NCBI RefSeq assembly: GCF_003075395.1
Contig: NZ_QDFV01000001.1
Coordinates: 434,001 to 498,000, forward strand
Reading direction: 5' to 3'
Source: Microbacterium sp. TPD7012
GTDB taxonomy: Bacteria > Actinomycetota > Actinomycetes > Actinomycetales > Microbacteriaceae
DNA length: 64,000 nt
Part shown: positions 8,673 through 17,187 of the stretch, in pieces
How the letters are laid out: every line of letters starts with the position of its first letter
How positions within the stretch are numbered: the first letter of the stretch is position 1
Position numbers and translations under genes: made by a program
Notes under the pieces: model-generated
Told to the model about the DNA's origin: nothing
Seen by the model: only the letters and a program-made list of their open reading frames with translations
Databases searched by the model: none

Positions 8673-8689
8673 ATACCCCGGTGGGGTAT
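8673..8689. promoter_or_regulatory. CsoR-type operator 2
   Basis: ATACCCC-GGT-GGGGTAT has perfect seven-base arms, the best CsoR-type site in the window. It lies 23 bases before the metallochaperone start. Together with operator 1 it should keep the copZ-like/copA transcript off until Cu(I) binds the repressor. No csoR gene lies in the window. Confidence 0.85.
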
Positions 8690-8712
8690 CCCGACGAGAT
8701 GAGGATGAGGAC

Positions 8713-8925
8713 ATGGCGACGAACGAGTACCAGGTGACGGGCATGACCTGCGGGCACTGCGAGATGTCGGTGCGCGAAGAGGTCGGACAGATCGCCGGCG
8801 TCGAGGGCATCCAGGTGAGCGCGAAGACCGGGCTGCTGGAGGTCACCGCCTCGGACGCGATCGACGACGCGCAGATCCTCGCGGCGGTCAAGGAGGCCGG
8901 CTACTCGGCGGTACGGGCGTCATGA
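8713..8925 (+). CDS. Heavy-metal-associated domain protein, CopZ-like copper chaperone
   Basis: This 70-residue protein is a single HMA domain with the Cu(I)-binding motif GMTCGHC near residues 10-16 and the usual ferredoxin-like pattern. It is a cytoplasmic chaperone that should hand Cu(I) to the ATPase encoded two genes downstream. GAGGATGAGG precedes the ATG. The stop overlaps the next start (ATGA), so the operon is translationally coupled. Two CsoR-type operators lie upstream. Confidence 0.94.
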   Translation: MATNEYQVTGMTCGHCEMSVREEVGQIAGVEGIQVSAKTGLLEVTASDAIDDAQILAAVKEAGYSAVRAS

Positions 8926-9866
8926 AGACCGGCGCACGTCTCGCCCTTTACGGGCTCGGACTGATCGTCGCCTTCGGCGGTGCCTTCGGCATCGCCGCAG
9001 CGGTGGTTCCCGACGACGTGGTCGCCGGATGGCAGAAGGGAAGCGAGATGAACGGGCATGACGAGGGACACGAGTCCGGGGAGACGGCATCGGCATCGAC
9101 GGCCATCGCCACGGCTCTGAAGGGCCTCGCGCTCAGCATCGACGGCTACGTGCTGTCGCCGATCGAAGCGCCGACGGTCGTGGGCGAGGCCGGGGAGCTG
9201 AGCTTCCAGATCCAGGATGCCGCCGGCGAACCCGTGACGGCGTACACGACCGCGCACGACAAGGACCTGCACCTGATCGTCGCCCGATCGGACGGCAGCG
9301 GGTTCCAGCATGTGCACCCGGTGCTCGACGAGGCCACGGGCACGTGGTCGCTCCCGTGGGAGTGGGCGGCCGCAGGAACCTATCGCGTGTTCGCCGACTT
9401 CACGCCGGGCGGCGCGGACGCGGCGAACCTCACACTCTCGCGCACCGTCCAGGTGGCGGGCGAGTTCGTTCCCGTCGAGACGCAGCCGAGCCTGGTCTCC
9501 GAGGTCGACGGCTTCACCGTCTCCCTCGAAGGAGACGTGGTCGCAGGGTCCGCGAGCGAACTGACCATCACCATCGCGCGTGACGGCGAGCCCGTCACGA
9601 CCTTGGAGCCGTATCTGGGAGCGTTCGGCCACCTCGTCGCCCTGCGCGAGGGCGGCCTCGCCTTCCTGCACGTGCACGCCGAGGGCGACGAGCCCGCGGC
9701 CGGCGACACCGCGGGACCTGCGATCGTGTTCTTCGCCGAGGCCCCGACCGCGGGACGCTATCTGCTGTACCTGGACTTCCAGGTCGACGGTGTCGTCCGC
9801 ACGGCCGAGTTCGTCGTCGACGCGGCGCACGGCGATGGCGAGTCCCATACCGGCGACTCGCACTGA
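8922..9866 (+). CDS. Membrane-anchored His-rich protein of a copper operon
   Basis: The 314-residue protein begins with one membrane segment or uncleaved signal (residues 8-30), then an acidic His/Gly linker ([11 protein letters not shown]). Two beta-rich domains follow, each holding HVH-type pairs (FQHVHP near 130, [10 protein letters not shown] near 245), and the protein ends in a His tail. The paired histidines outside the membrane suggest copper binding at the surface. The gene overlaps the chaperone gene and precedes copA by 47 bases. Homologues are common in actinobacterial copper operons but I know of no established function. Confidence 0.8.
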   Translation: MKTGARLALYGLGLIVAFGGAFGIAAAVVPDDVVAGWQKGSEMNGHDEGHESGETASASTAIATALKGLALSIDGYVLSPIEAPTVVGEAGELSFQIQDAAGEPVTAYTTAHDKDLHLIVARSDGSGFQHVHPVLDEATGTWSLPWEWAAAGTYRVFADFTPGGADAANLTLSRTVQVAGEFVPVETQPSLVSEVDGFTVSLEGDVVAGSASELTITIARDGEPVTTLEPYLGAFGHLVALREGGLAFLHVHAEGDEPAAGDTAGPAIVFFAEAPTAGRYLLYLDFQVDGVVRTAEFVVDAAHGDGESHTGDSH

Positions 9867-9913
9867 CGTCGCACCCGCATCAGCATCCGTATCGAGAAGA
9901 AGGAAAGCGCACG

Positions 9914-12175
9914 ATGAGCACCTCAGTGCCGCAGGCGGCCGGATCCGGTGTCGAGTTGGAGATCGGCGGGATGACGTGCGCCTCCTGCGCGATGCGGATC
10001 GAGAAGAAGCTCAACAAGCTCGACGGCGTCACGGCGACCGTGAACTACGCGACCGAGAAGGCGAAGGTCACGGTGCCGGAGGGGTACGACCCCGCCGCCC
10101 TGATCGCCGAGGTCGAGAAGACCGGCTACACGGCCGTCCTGCCCGCGCCCAAGGGTGAGAGGAAGACGGCCGGCGACGTCGATGACTCGGACCCCGAGCT
10201 GCGCTCGCTGCGCAACCGACTGATCGGGTCGATCGTGCTGACGGTGCCGGTCATCGCGATGGCGATGATCCCCGCTCTGCAGTTCATCTACTGGCAGTGG
10301 GCGTCGCTCGCGCTCGCCGCACCGGTGATCGTCTGGGCGGCATGGCCGTTCCACCGCGCCGCATGGATGAACCTGCGCCATGGCGCGGCGACGATGGACA
10401 CGCTCATCTCGATGGGCACCTCGGCCGCGTTCCTCTGGTCGCTGTACGCGCTGTTCTTCGGCACGGCGGGAACCCCGGGGATGACGCACCCGTTCGAGTT
10501 CGCGCTGGCGCCATCGGACGGCGCCGCGAACATCTACCTCGAGGTCGGCGCGGGCGTGACGATGTTCATCCTCGCCGGGCGCTACTTCGAGAAGCGCTCG
10601 AAGAAGCAGGCGGGGGCCGCGCTGCGCGCGCTGCTCGAGCTCGGCGCCAAGGACGTCTCGATCGTGCGCGACGGGATCGAGGGCAGGATCCCGGTCGAGG
10701 ACCTCCGCGTCGGCGATGAGTTCCTCGTGCGTCCCGGCGAGAAGATCGCCACCGACGGCGTCGTGGTGTCCGGCACCTCGGCTGTCGACGCCTCCATGCT
10801 CACCGGGGAGTCCGTTCCCGTCGAGGTCGCGTCGGGGGACGCGGTCACCGGTGCCACCACGAACGTCGGGGGACGGCTCGTGGTGCGGGCGACACGGATC
10901 GGGTCCGACACGCAGCTGGCGCAGATGGCCCGGCTCGTCGAAGACGCGCAGACCGGCAAGGCCGAGGTGCAGCGCCTCGCCGACCGGATCTCCGGGATCT
11001 TCGTGCCGATCGTGATCGTCATCGCGGTCGCGGCACTCGGGGGCTGGTTGGGAGCCGGCTTCCCGGTGACGGCGGCGTTCACCGCAGCGGTCGCCGTGCT
11101 CGTGATCGCGTGCCCGTGCGCCCTGGGACTGGCGACGCCGACGGCGCTGCTGGTCGGAACCGGTCGCGGCGCGCAGATGGGCATCCTCATCAAGGGCCCG
11201 GAGGTTCTGGAATCCACTCGCATGGTCGACACCGTCGTGCTCGACAAGACGGGGACCGTCACCAGCGGGAAGATGACGATGGTCGATGTCGTCGTCGAGA
11301 CGGGCGTGGACCGCGCCGAGCTGCTGCGGTTGGCCGGCGCCCTGGAGGATGCCTCGGAGCACCCCATCGCGCAGGCCATCGCCAAGGCCGCGACCCAGGA
11401 GGTCGGGGCGCTGGCAGTACCCGAGGACTTCGCGAACATCGAGGGCAAGGGTGTGCAGGGAGTCGTCGACGGGCACGCGGTGCTCGTGGGGAGGGCGTCC
11501 CTGCTGGCGGAGTGGTCGCAGCACCTGAGCCCGGAGATCGCGCAGGCGAAGGCGGATGCCGAGAGCCAGGGCAAGACCGTCGTGGCCGTGGGGTGGGACG
11601 GCCAGGCTCGCGGCATCCTCGTCGTTGCCGACACCGTGAAGCCGACCAGTGCCGAGGCGATCGTGAGGTTCAAGGAACTGGGTCTGACCCCGGTCCTGCT
11701 CACCGGAGACAACGAGGCGGTCGCGCGGCAGATCGCCACCGAGGTGGGCATCGACGAGGTCATCGCCGAGGTGCTCCCTGCCGACAAGGTCGACGTCGTC
11801 CGCCGCCTTCAGAGCGAGGGCAAGGTCGTCGCGATGATCGGCGACGGTGTCAATGACGCCCCCGTCCTCGCGCAGGCCGACCTCGGCCTGGCGATGGGAA
11901 CCGGGGCGGATGTCGCGATCGAGGCATCCGACATCACGCTCGTGCGGGGTGACCTGCGCAGCGCCGTCGACGCGATCCGCCTGTCCCGGAAGACGCTCGG
12001 AACCATCAAGACGAACCTGTTCTGGGCGTTCGCGTACAACGTCGCGGCGATCCCCGTCGCGGCCCTCGGGATGCTGAACCCGATGCTCGCGGGCGCGGCG
12101 ATGGCGCTCTCCAGTGTCTTCGTCGTCGGCAACAGCCTGCGCCTGCGCGGGTTCAGGAGCGTTGCGCGGAGCTGA
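9914..12175 (+). CDS. copA: Copper-exporting P1B-type ATPase CopA
   Basis: This 753-residue pump has one N-terminal HMA domain with MTCASC (Cys22, Cys25), the transmembrane CPC motif (Cys400-Pro-Cys402) that defines Cu(I) transport, the phosphorylated Asp444 in DKTGT, a SEHP nucleotide-binding motif and GDGVND near the C-terminal hinge. It exports Cu(I) across the cytoplasmic membrane. GAAGGAAAG precedes the ATG. It is the last gene of the CsoR-controlled operon with the chaperone and the His-rich membrane protein. Confidence 0.97.
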   Translation: MSTSVPQAAGSGVELEIGGMTCASCAMRIEKKLNKLDGVTATVNYATEKAKVTVPEGYDPAALIAEVEKTGYTAVLPAPKGERKTAGDVDDSDPELRSLRNRLIGSIVLTVPVIAMAMIPALQFIYWQWASLALAAPVIVWAAWPFHRAAWMNLRHGAATMDTLISMGTSAAFLWSLYALFFGTAGTPGMTHPFEFALAPSDGAANIYLEVGAGVTMFILAGRYFEKRSKKQAGAALRALLELGAKDVSIVRDGIEGRIPVEDLRVGDEFLVRPGEKIATDGVVVSGTSAVDASMLTGESVPVEVASGDAVTGATTNVGGRLVVRATRIGSDTQLAQMARLVEDAQTGKAEVQRLADRISGIFVPIVIVIAVAALGGWLGAGFPVTAAFTAAVAVLVIACPCALGLATPTALLVGTGRGAQMGILIKGPEVLESTRMVDTVVLDKTGTVTSGKMTMVDVVVETGVDRAELLRLAGALEDASEHPIAQAIAKAATQEVGALAVPEDFANIEGKGVQGVVDGHAVLVGRASLLAEWSQHLSPEIAQAKADAESQGKTVVAVGWDGQARGILVVADTVKPTSAEAIVRFKELGLTPVLLTGDNEAVARQIATEVGIDEVIAEVLPADKVDVVRRLQSEGKVVAMIGDGVNDAPVLAQADLGLAMGTGADVAIEASDITLVRGDLRSAVDAIRLSRKTLGTIKTNLFWAFAYNVAAIPVAALGMLNPMLAGAAMALSSVFVVGNSLRLRGFRSVARS

Positions 12176-12221
12176 GCGAGTTCTGCGACGACGCGATCGA
12201 CAGCGCCGCGGTCTAGTACGG

Positions 12222-12239
12222 CACCTGACTGGTCAGGTG
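12222..12239. promoter_or_regulatory. Perfect 18-bp dyad without a clear target gene
   Basis: CACCTGAC-TG-GTCAGGTG has perfect eight-base arms, the geometry of a TetR- or GntR-type operator. It lies in the 226-bp gap between copA and the epimerase-like gene. The rest of that gap holds a second hairpin (12312-12329) and no reading frame I can support. The dyad could be an orphan operator or the stem of a terminator without a U-tract. Confidence 0.4.
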
Positions 12240-12311
12240 GAAGGTCATTCCCATCCATCTGTCCATGTAGGCCCTCCCCGCGCGCGTGCGAGGAGGGGTC
12301 CGGCCGTCAGT

Positions 12312-12329
12312 CTTCCCCGACCGGGGAAG
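12312..12329. terminator. Hairpin in the copA-epimerase gap
   Basis: CTTCCCC and GGGGAAG pair around a four-base loop (GACC). It may help end the copA transcript, but no run of T follows on the plus strand, so this is a weak call. Confidence 0.35.
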
Positions 12330-12401
12330 CGCGCACATCGGTGGAACTACGGAGCCGCGTCGGCCGCTCTCGTCCTGACGATGGTGTGACAGATTGAGTT
12401 C

Positions 12402-13232
12402 GTGACCTCTCCCGCCTTGCTCGCGCCCCCTCGCCGCACTCTCCTCGTCGGCTTCGGCAAGCTCGGTCGGCGTCTCGCGCTCCGGCTCGTCGCCGACGGC
12501 GGTGAGGCGATCGCGCTGCGACGCAGCGACGGCGAGCTGCCGGAGGGCGTGTCCGGCATCCGGGCGGACCTCTCCGCGCCCCTGACCGAGCCGCTGCCGA
12601 CGGTCGACGCGATGGTCATCACCCTCCCGCCGGGTGGCAGCGTCGACAGCTACCGAAGAGCCCTGACCCATCTCCGCGCCGCGCTGCCCGCCGTTCCCGC
12701 ACGCACCGTCTTCGTGTCGTCGACGGGGGTCTTCGAGGCGACGGCATCCGATCACCCGATCACCGAGCAGGACGAGCCCGTGCCGGCATCCGATCGCTCC
12801 CGCGGACTGTACGACGGGGAGCGCGCGGCGATCGAGCTGTTCTCGGCGGTCGTCGTGCGGCCGAGCGGGATCTACGGCCCGGGCAGGGGATTCCTGCTGC
12901 GGCAGGTGCGAGAGCACAAGACGCTGAACCACCGCCGTCGCACGAACCGCATCCACGAGGTGGATCTGGTGCGCGCGCTCGACCTGCTCGTGCGGATGCC
13001 GGAGCCTCCGGCGCTCGTGCACGCTGTCGATCAGGCTCCGGCGCCGCTGGGAGACGTCGTCGCCCACATCGCGCTCCGGCTCGGAGTCGACGCTCCGCCG
13101 GACGACCCGTCCGCAGAGCCGACCGGCCTGGTGCATGACGGCTCGCTGCTCCTCTCCGTGCTCGGCAGCCTCGACTACCCGACGTACGTCGAGGGGTACG
13201 ACGAGATGATCGCGGCCGAGCCCACCTCCTGA
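12402..13232 (+). CDS. NAD(P)-binding epimerase/dehydratase-like protein
   Basis: The 276-residue protein opens with a Rossmann motif (LLVGFGKLGRRLA) and follows the extended short-chain dehydrogenase pattern. There is VFVSSTGVF at the fifth strand, VRPSGIYGPGRG near the substrate loop, and an Asn-Arg-Ile-His region (RRTNRIHEVDLVRAL) typical of YeeZ/NAD-epimerase-like proteins. The usual Tyr-x3-Lys is not evident where expected, so catalysis is uncertain. The start is a GTG at 402 of this kilobase without a strong ribosome site; it may be leaderless. Its substrate is unknown. Confidence 0.75.
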   Translation: MTSPALLAPPRRTLLVGFGKLGRRLALRLVADGGEAIALRRSDGELPEGVSGIRADLSAPLTEPLPTVDAMVITLPPGGSVDSYRRALTHLRAALPAVPARTVFVSSTGVFEATASDHPITEQDEPVPASDRSRGLYDGERAAIELFSAVVVRPSGIYGPGRGFLLRQVREHKTLNHRRRTNRIHEVDLVRALDLLVRMPEPPALVHAVDQAPAPLGDVVAHIALRLGVDAPPDDPSAEPTGLVHDGSLLLSVLGSLDYPTYVEGYDEMIAAEPTS

Positions 13233-13287
13233 GAACCGGGCGAAGATGGGGAGACACCCTCTGCGACCGCAACCACAAGGAGCCTGC

Positions 13288-14454
13288 ATGTCCCTCGCCT
13301 CCGCCTTCGACTCCATCGAGGTCGAGCACCTTCGACGCATCGGCGGGCTCAAGTGGTCGATGTTCCCCGACGCGGTCGGTGCCTTCGTCGCCGAGATGGA
13401 CTTCGGCGTCGCTCCGGGCATCTCCCGTGCGCTGCACGCGGCTGTCGATCAGGGCCTGTTCGGCTACCTGCCGGCCTCCCTCTCCGATGAGATGTCGGCG
13501 GCGGCGTCGGATTGGCTGCGTGACATGTACGGCTGGGCCGTGCCGGCATCCGACGTCCACCCGATCGCCGACGTGATCCAGGGCCTCGCGCTCGCGATGG
13601 AGCACTTCTCGCGCCCCGGCTCTCCGGTGATCGTTCCGACACCGGCCTACATGCCGTTCCTCTCGGTGCCGCCGGCGGCCGGGCGCGAGGTGATCCAGGT
13701 GCCGATGACGGTGACCGACGGCCGCTACACGCTCGATCTCGACGGCATCGACGCGGCGTTCCGCGCCGGAGCGAATCTGCTCGTCCTCTGCAATCCCTAC
13801 AACCCGGTCGGGCGGGTGTTCGACCGTGAGGAGCTGCTCGCCGTGAGCGAGGTCGTCGAGCGTCACGGCGGACGGGTGTTCTCCGACGAGATCCACGCGC
13901 CGCTCGTCTACGCCCCCGCGGCGCACACCCCGTATGCGTCGATCTCGGATGCCGCCGCCGCTCACACCGTGACCGCGACATCCGCGTCCAAGGCCTGGAA
14001 CCTTCCGGGGCTCAAGACCGCGCAGATCATCCTCACCAACGACGAGGACCGCGCGATCTGGGAGCCGATCGGGATGATGGCCTCGCACGGCGCGAGCAAC
14101 CTGGGCGTCATCGCGAACACGGCCGCGTATCGCGACGATCGCGCCTGGCTCGCCGACGTCACGACGTACCTCGACGGAAACCGGCGGTTCCTCGGGGAGG
14201 CGCTCGCCGCGCGAATTCCTGAGATCGCCTACCGAGAGCCCGAGGGCACGTACATCGGGTGGCTCGACGCGAGAGCACTCGATCTCGGTGCGCAGCCCGC
14301 GGAGTTCTTCCGCGAGAACGCGGGCGTCGCCCTCACCGACGGCTCGGCCACGGGTACCGCCGGCGTCGGCTTCATGCGCTTCGTCTTCGCCACCCCGCGT
14401 CCGATCATCGAGCAGGCCGTCGATCGGATGGCCGACGCGCTGGCGAGGCGCTGA
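13288..14454 (+). CDS. PLP-dependent C-S lyase/aminotransferase, MalY/PatB type
   Basis: This 388-residue fold-type I enzyme carries the MalY/PatB start (FDSIEVEHLRRIGGLKWSMFP, FVAEMDF), CNPYNPVGRVF, FSDEIHAPLVY and the PLP lysine Lys235 in SASKAWNLPG. Such enzymes cleave cystathionine or cysteine conjugates to homocysteine or thiol, pyruvate and ammonia. AAGGAG lies seven bases before the ATG at 13288; the open frame extends 14 codons further upstream but lacks a ribosome site there. It stands alone between the epimerase-like gene and an aldo/keto reductase. Confidence 0.9.
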   Translation: MSLASAFDSIEVEHLRRIGGLKWSMFPDAVGAFVAEMDFGVAPGISRALHAAVDQGLFGYLPASLSDEMSAAASDWLRDMYGWAVPASDVHPIADVIQGLALAMEHFSRPGSPVIVPTPAYMPFLSVPPAAGREVIQVPMTVTDGRYTLDLDGIDAAFRAGANLLVLCNPYNPVGRVFDREELLAVSEVVERHGGRVFSDEIHAPLVYAPAAHTPYASISDAAAAHTVTATSASKAWNLPGLKTAQIILTNDEDRAIWEPIGMMASHGASNLGVIANTAAYRDDRAWLADVTTYLDGNRRFLGEALAARIPEIAYREPEGTYIGWLDARALDLGAQPAEFFRENAGVALTDGSATGTAGVGFMRFVFATPRPIIEQAVDRMADALARR

Positions 14455-14498
14455 GGCTGGAATAGTGGACTCGTATCCTTCCCCCAGAAAGCAGGACG

Positions 14499-15500
14499 AT
14501 GACGTACACCGCTGAGCCGACCAGGTACGACTCGATCACGACGGCGCGATCCGGGCGGAGCGGTCTGATCCTGCCGCGCGTCTCGCTGGGCCTGTGGAAC
14601 AACTTCGGCGAGGACCGCACGTTCGAGACGCAGCGCGCGATCCTGCGCCGCGCCTTCGATCTGGGCGTGTTCCACTTCGACCTGGCCAACAACTACGGCC
14701 CGCCGGCGGGGAGCGCGGAGCAGAACTACGGCCGCATCCACCAGCTCGACTTCCGGCCCTACCGCGATGAGCTCATCATCTCGACGAAGGCCGGCTACCA
14801 GATGTGGGACGGGCCGTTCGGCGAGTGGGGCTCGCGCAAGACCATGGTCGCGTCACTCGATCAGTCCCTGCAGCGACTCGGTCTCGACTACGTCGACATC
14901 TACTACTCCCACCGGCCCGATCCCGAGACGCCGATCGAGGAGACCATGGGCGCGCTCGCCACGGCTGTTCGCCAGGGCAAGGCGCTGTACGCCGGCATCT
15001 CGAACTACTACACGCCGGAGGAGACCAGAGCGGCTGCCGCAGCACTTCGCACCGAAGGTGTGCCGCTGACGATCCACCAGCCGCGGTACAACATGTTCGA
15101 CCGCCGCATCGAGGAGCTGGGTCTGCTCGACACCCTGACCGAGCTGGGTTCCGGCGCGATCGCGTTCTCGCCGCTGGATCAGGGGCTGCTCACGGATCGC
15201 TACCTGAAGGGCATCCCGAGCGACTCGCGCGCGGCGACCGGACGATGGATGACCGAGTCGAACATCTCGGAGGCGTACCTCGATCGGGCGAGGGCCCTGA
15301 ACGAGATCGCCGTCTCGCGCGGTCAGACGCTCGCCCAGCTCGCGATCCAGTGGGTGCTGCGCGACCCGGCTGTGACGAGCGCCCTCATCGGGGCCTCGAG
15401 TGTCCGCCAGCTGGAGGACTCACTCCGCGCGCTCGACGGCGCCCCGCTCACCGACGAAGAGATCGCCCGCCTCGAGCCGCTGGCCGCGAAGCCGGCCTGA
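14499..15500 (+). CDS. Aldo/keto reductase, YghZ/glyceraldehyde-3-phosphate reductase type
   Basis: The 333-residue TIM-barrel protein has the aldo/keto reductase tetrad context: FHFDLANNYG (Asp and Tyr), ISTKAGY (Lys) and YYSHRPD (His). The insert GSAEQNYGRI and the C-terminal LIGASSVRQLEDS (NADPH-binding) point to the KVbeta/YghZ branch, which reduces glyceraldehyde 3-phosphate and methylglyoxal. AGAAAGCAGG before the ATG is the ribosome site. It is followed closely by a small membrane protein gene. Confidence 0.9.
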   Translation: MTYTAEPTRYDSITTARSGRSGLILPRVSLGLWNNFGEDRTFETQRAILRRAFDLGVFHFDLANNYGPPAGSAEQNYGRIHQLDFRPYRDELIISTKAGYQMWDGPFGEWGSRKTMVASLDQSLQRLGLDYVDIYYSHRPDPETPIEETMGALATAVRQGKALYAGISNYYTPEETRAAAAALRTEGVPLTIHQPRYNMFDRRIEELGLLDTLTELGSGAIAFSPLDQGLLTDRYLKGIPSDSRAATGRWMTESNISEAYLDRARALNEIAVSRGQTLAQLAIQWVLRDPAVTSALIGASSVRQLEDSLRALDGAPLTDEEIARLEPLAAKPA

Positions 15501-15519
15501 TCGCGGAGTAGCAGCGGCC

Positions 15520-15894
15520 GTGCGGATCGTCGGCAGTGTCCTTCTCGCGATCGCAGCGACGCTTGTCGGACTCTTCGGCGATTTCATGCTCGGGCTCTCC
15601 GGCCTCACCTTGGCAGGTCCAGGCCTCTCGGTCATCGAGTACTCCGATGCGGACGACGCCGAGCGGTCGATCGGTATCGGGATGGGCGTCGTCTCGCTCC
15701 TGGTGTGGCTCGTTCTCCTGCTGTCCGCCGCGCTTGTGGGGCTGGGTGGCGACCGCCCGACGCGCGCCCGGCGTGCCACGGTGTGGGTCGTCGTCGGGCT
15801 GAGTGCGGTCCTCGTGCTGGGGCTGCTGGCCGCAGTGCTGGCCACGCCGCCGCCCGTCAGCGAGTACCCGTTGCCGGAGTGGGACCGGGCGTAG
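15520..15894 (+). CDS. Small membrane protein of unknown function
   Basis: This 124-residue product has three hydrophobic segments (about residues 4-30, 50-72 and 85-105) separated by a short acidic loop (EYSDADDAERS). The start is a GTG 19 bases after the reductase stop. I recognise no family. GC3 bias supports coding. It ends before a very strong terminator hairpin. Confidence 0.6.
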   Translation: MRIVGSVLLAIAATLVGLFGDFMLGLSGLTLAGPGLSVIEYSDADDAERSIGIGMGVVSLLVWLVLLLSAALVGLGGDRPTRARRATVWVVVGLSAVLVLGLLAAVLATPPPVSEYPLPEWDRA

Positions 15895-15949
15895 CTCGGA
15901 CTCGAAGGCGTCTTCAGGCCGATGGCAGGTCGTGTCGCGCAACAGGCCG

Positions 15950-15986
15950 AGGAGGTGGGGTGCGGGGGTCCCGCACCCCACCTCCT
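15950..15986. terminator. Strong bidirectional terminator hairpin
   Basis: Two perfect 17-base arms (AGGAGGTGGGGTGCGGG and its complement) close a three-base loop (GGT). It stands between convergent genes: the small membrane protein on the plus strand and the DUF305 gene on the minus strand, whose stop is four bases away. There is no U-tract, but stems this long commonly terminate in high-GC genomes. Confidence 0.8.
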
Positions 15987-15989
15987 GGA

Positions 15990-16589
15990 TCACAGAGTGG
16001 CGAGGATCTCCTTCATCGTCGTGATCTCCGTGGTCTGCGACTCGATGATCGTCTCGGCGAGTGCGACGGCGTCACTGTTCTGACCGTTGTCGACTTCGTC
16101 CTGCGCCATGTCGACAGCACCTTCGTGGTGCTGAATCATCTGCTCGAGGAACAGGCGGCCGGCCTCAGCGCCCGTCGCATGCTCGAGGGCCTGCATGTCC
16201 TCGTCCGACATCATGCCGTTGCCATGATCCATGCCGCCCATGTTGTCCACGTCGGCGCCCCAGTCGTCGAGCCACTGGTCCATCTTGCGGATCTCAGGCT
16301 CCTGAGCGGCCTTGATCTCTTCGGCGAGGGAGAGGACGCGGTCGTCGACGCCGTCCTTGCTGAGAAGGATGTCGGACATCTCGATGGCCTGAGCGTGGTG
16401 CTCCTTCATCATGCTGGCGAACATGATGTCGGCGTCGTTCGCGTCGGCTGCGTCTGCGGATGCAGAGGGGTTGCTGCCGTGGTCCATGCCCGGCATGCCG
16501 TCGCCGGAGCCGGCGGTGCCGGCGCAACCGGTGAGGGCGAGGAGGGCCGTGAGGGTGAGTGCGGCGATCGCCGTGTGTCGGGTGTTCAT
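15990..16589 (-). CDS. DUF305 lipoprotein of the copper operon
   Basis: The 199-residue protein has a lipoprotein signal with lipobox LTGC, a linker with GMPGMDHGS, and a helical DUF305 domain with two copies of the family pattern: MMKEHHAQAIEMSD near residue 55 and MIQHHEGAVDMAQ near residue 155. An NMGGMDHGNGMM stretch lies between. The His/Met clusters suggest extracytoplasmic copper binding. The start at 16589 has TTGGAG upstream. It is the third gene after copB and the DUF6153 gene on the minus strand. Confidence 0.92.
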   Translation of the reverse strand: MNTRHTAIAALTLTALLALTGCAGTAGSGDGMPGMDHGSNPSASADAADANDADIMFASMMKEHHAQAIEMSDILLSKDGVDDRVLSLAEEIKAAQEPEIRKMDQWLDDWGADVDNMGGMDHGNGMMSDEDMQALEHATGAEAGRLFLEQMIQHHEGAVDMAQDEVDNGQNSDAVALAETIIESQTTEITTMKEILATL

Positions 16590-16674
16590 GAGTGTTCTCC
16601 AAGGGTCGGTGATGAGGCCCGGCTGGTGCCGGTGCCAGGGAGTGCGTTGCCCGCGAGAGCGGAGCAAGGCGTCA

Positions 16675-17136
16675 TCACGTGCGACTGATGCAGAGAACGG
16701 TGAGAGAGGGCGCTGGCGGGAGGGCGTGAGCGCGGGCGGGCCAGCGTGTCGTCACGGACGCGAGAATCGCGACCAACGGAGTGTGCCGCCAGCCGAGCCC
16801 GCTCCGTCCGAGAAGGATGGTGGCGACCAGGAGTGCGAGCACGCACGCCATCCAGGTCATCGAGTCCCCGCTCTCACACGTCGCGCATCCCGCATCCGAT
16901 GTCGGCGAGCCCGGCAGCTGGGCGGCTGTGGACGTGTCGTGGTGACGTTCGGACACTCCCGCATCGGTGCTGACGGCGACGGTGTCGTGGTGGCCGACAG
17001 TCGTCGCGTGCGAGTTGAAGGAGTGCATCGCCAGCAGTCCGGCGATGATCCCCACGGCGACCGCGAGGACGGCGAGGACGGTGTGTGTCAGCGTGCGCTG
17101 TCCCCGCACTCGTTGCCCTGCGTCGATCAGAGACAT
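16675..17136 (-). CDS. DUF6153-like membrane protein of the copper operon
   Basis: The 153-residue protein has two membrane segments (about 15-38 and 90-110). Between them is an external stretch with HATTVGHHD, ERHHD and a CATCESGDSM motif that could bind metal. Its place between copB and the DUF305 gene and its composition match the DUF6153 family found beside actinobacterial copper genes. The ATG at 17136 is preferred over the GTG two codons upstream because GGGAGG lies five bases before it and would be covered by the GTG. Confidence 0.78.
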   Translation of the reverse strand: MSLIDAGQRVRGQRTLTHTVLAVLAVAVGIIAGLLAMHSFNSHATTVGHHDTVAVSTDAGVSERHHDTSTAAQLPGSPTSDAGCATCESGDSMTWMACVLALLVATILLGRSGLGWRHTPLVAILASVTTRWPARAHALPPAPSLTVLCISRT

Positions 17137-17187
17137 GCCCACCTCCCGTTCGTCTCAGCCTACGTCTCGCGTCTGACAGGTCTTCTG

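Noticed and set aside
14499..15500. Second aldo/keto reductase as an L-fucose dehydrogenase
   Set aside because: Its motifs place it in the YghZ/KVbeta branch, and it lies far from the fucose operon, which has its own aldose 1-dehydrogenase.
15895..15989. A small RNA formed by the long hairpin at 15950-15986
   Set aside because: The hairpin sits exactly between two convergent stop codons and is more simply a terminator; no promoter was seen.
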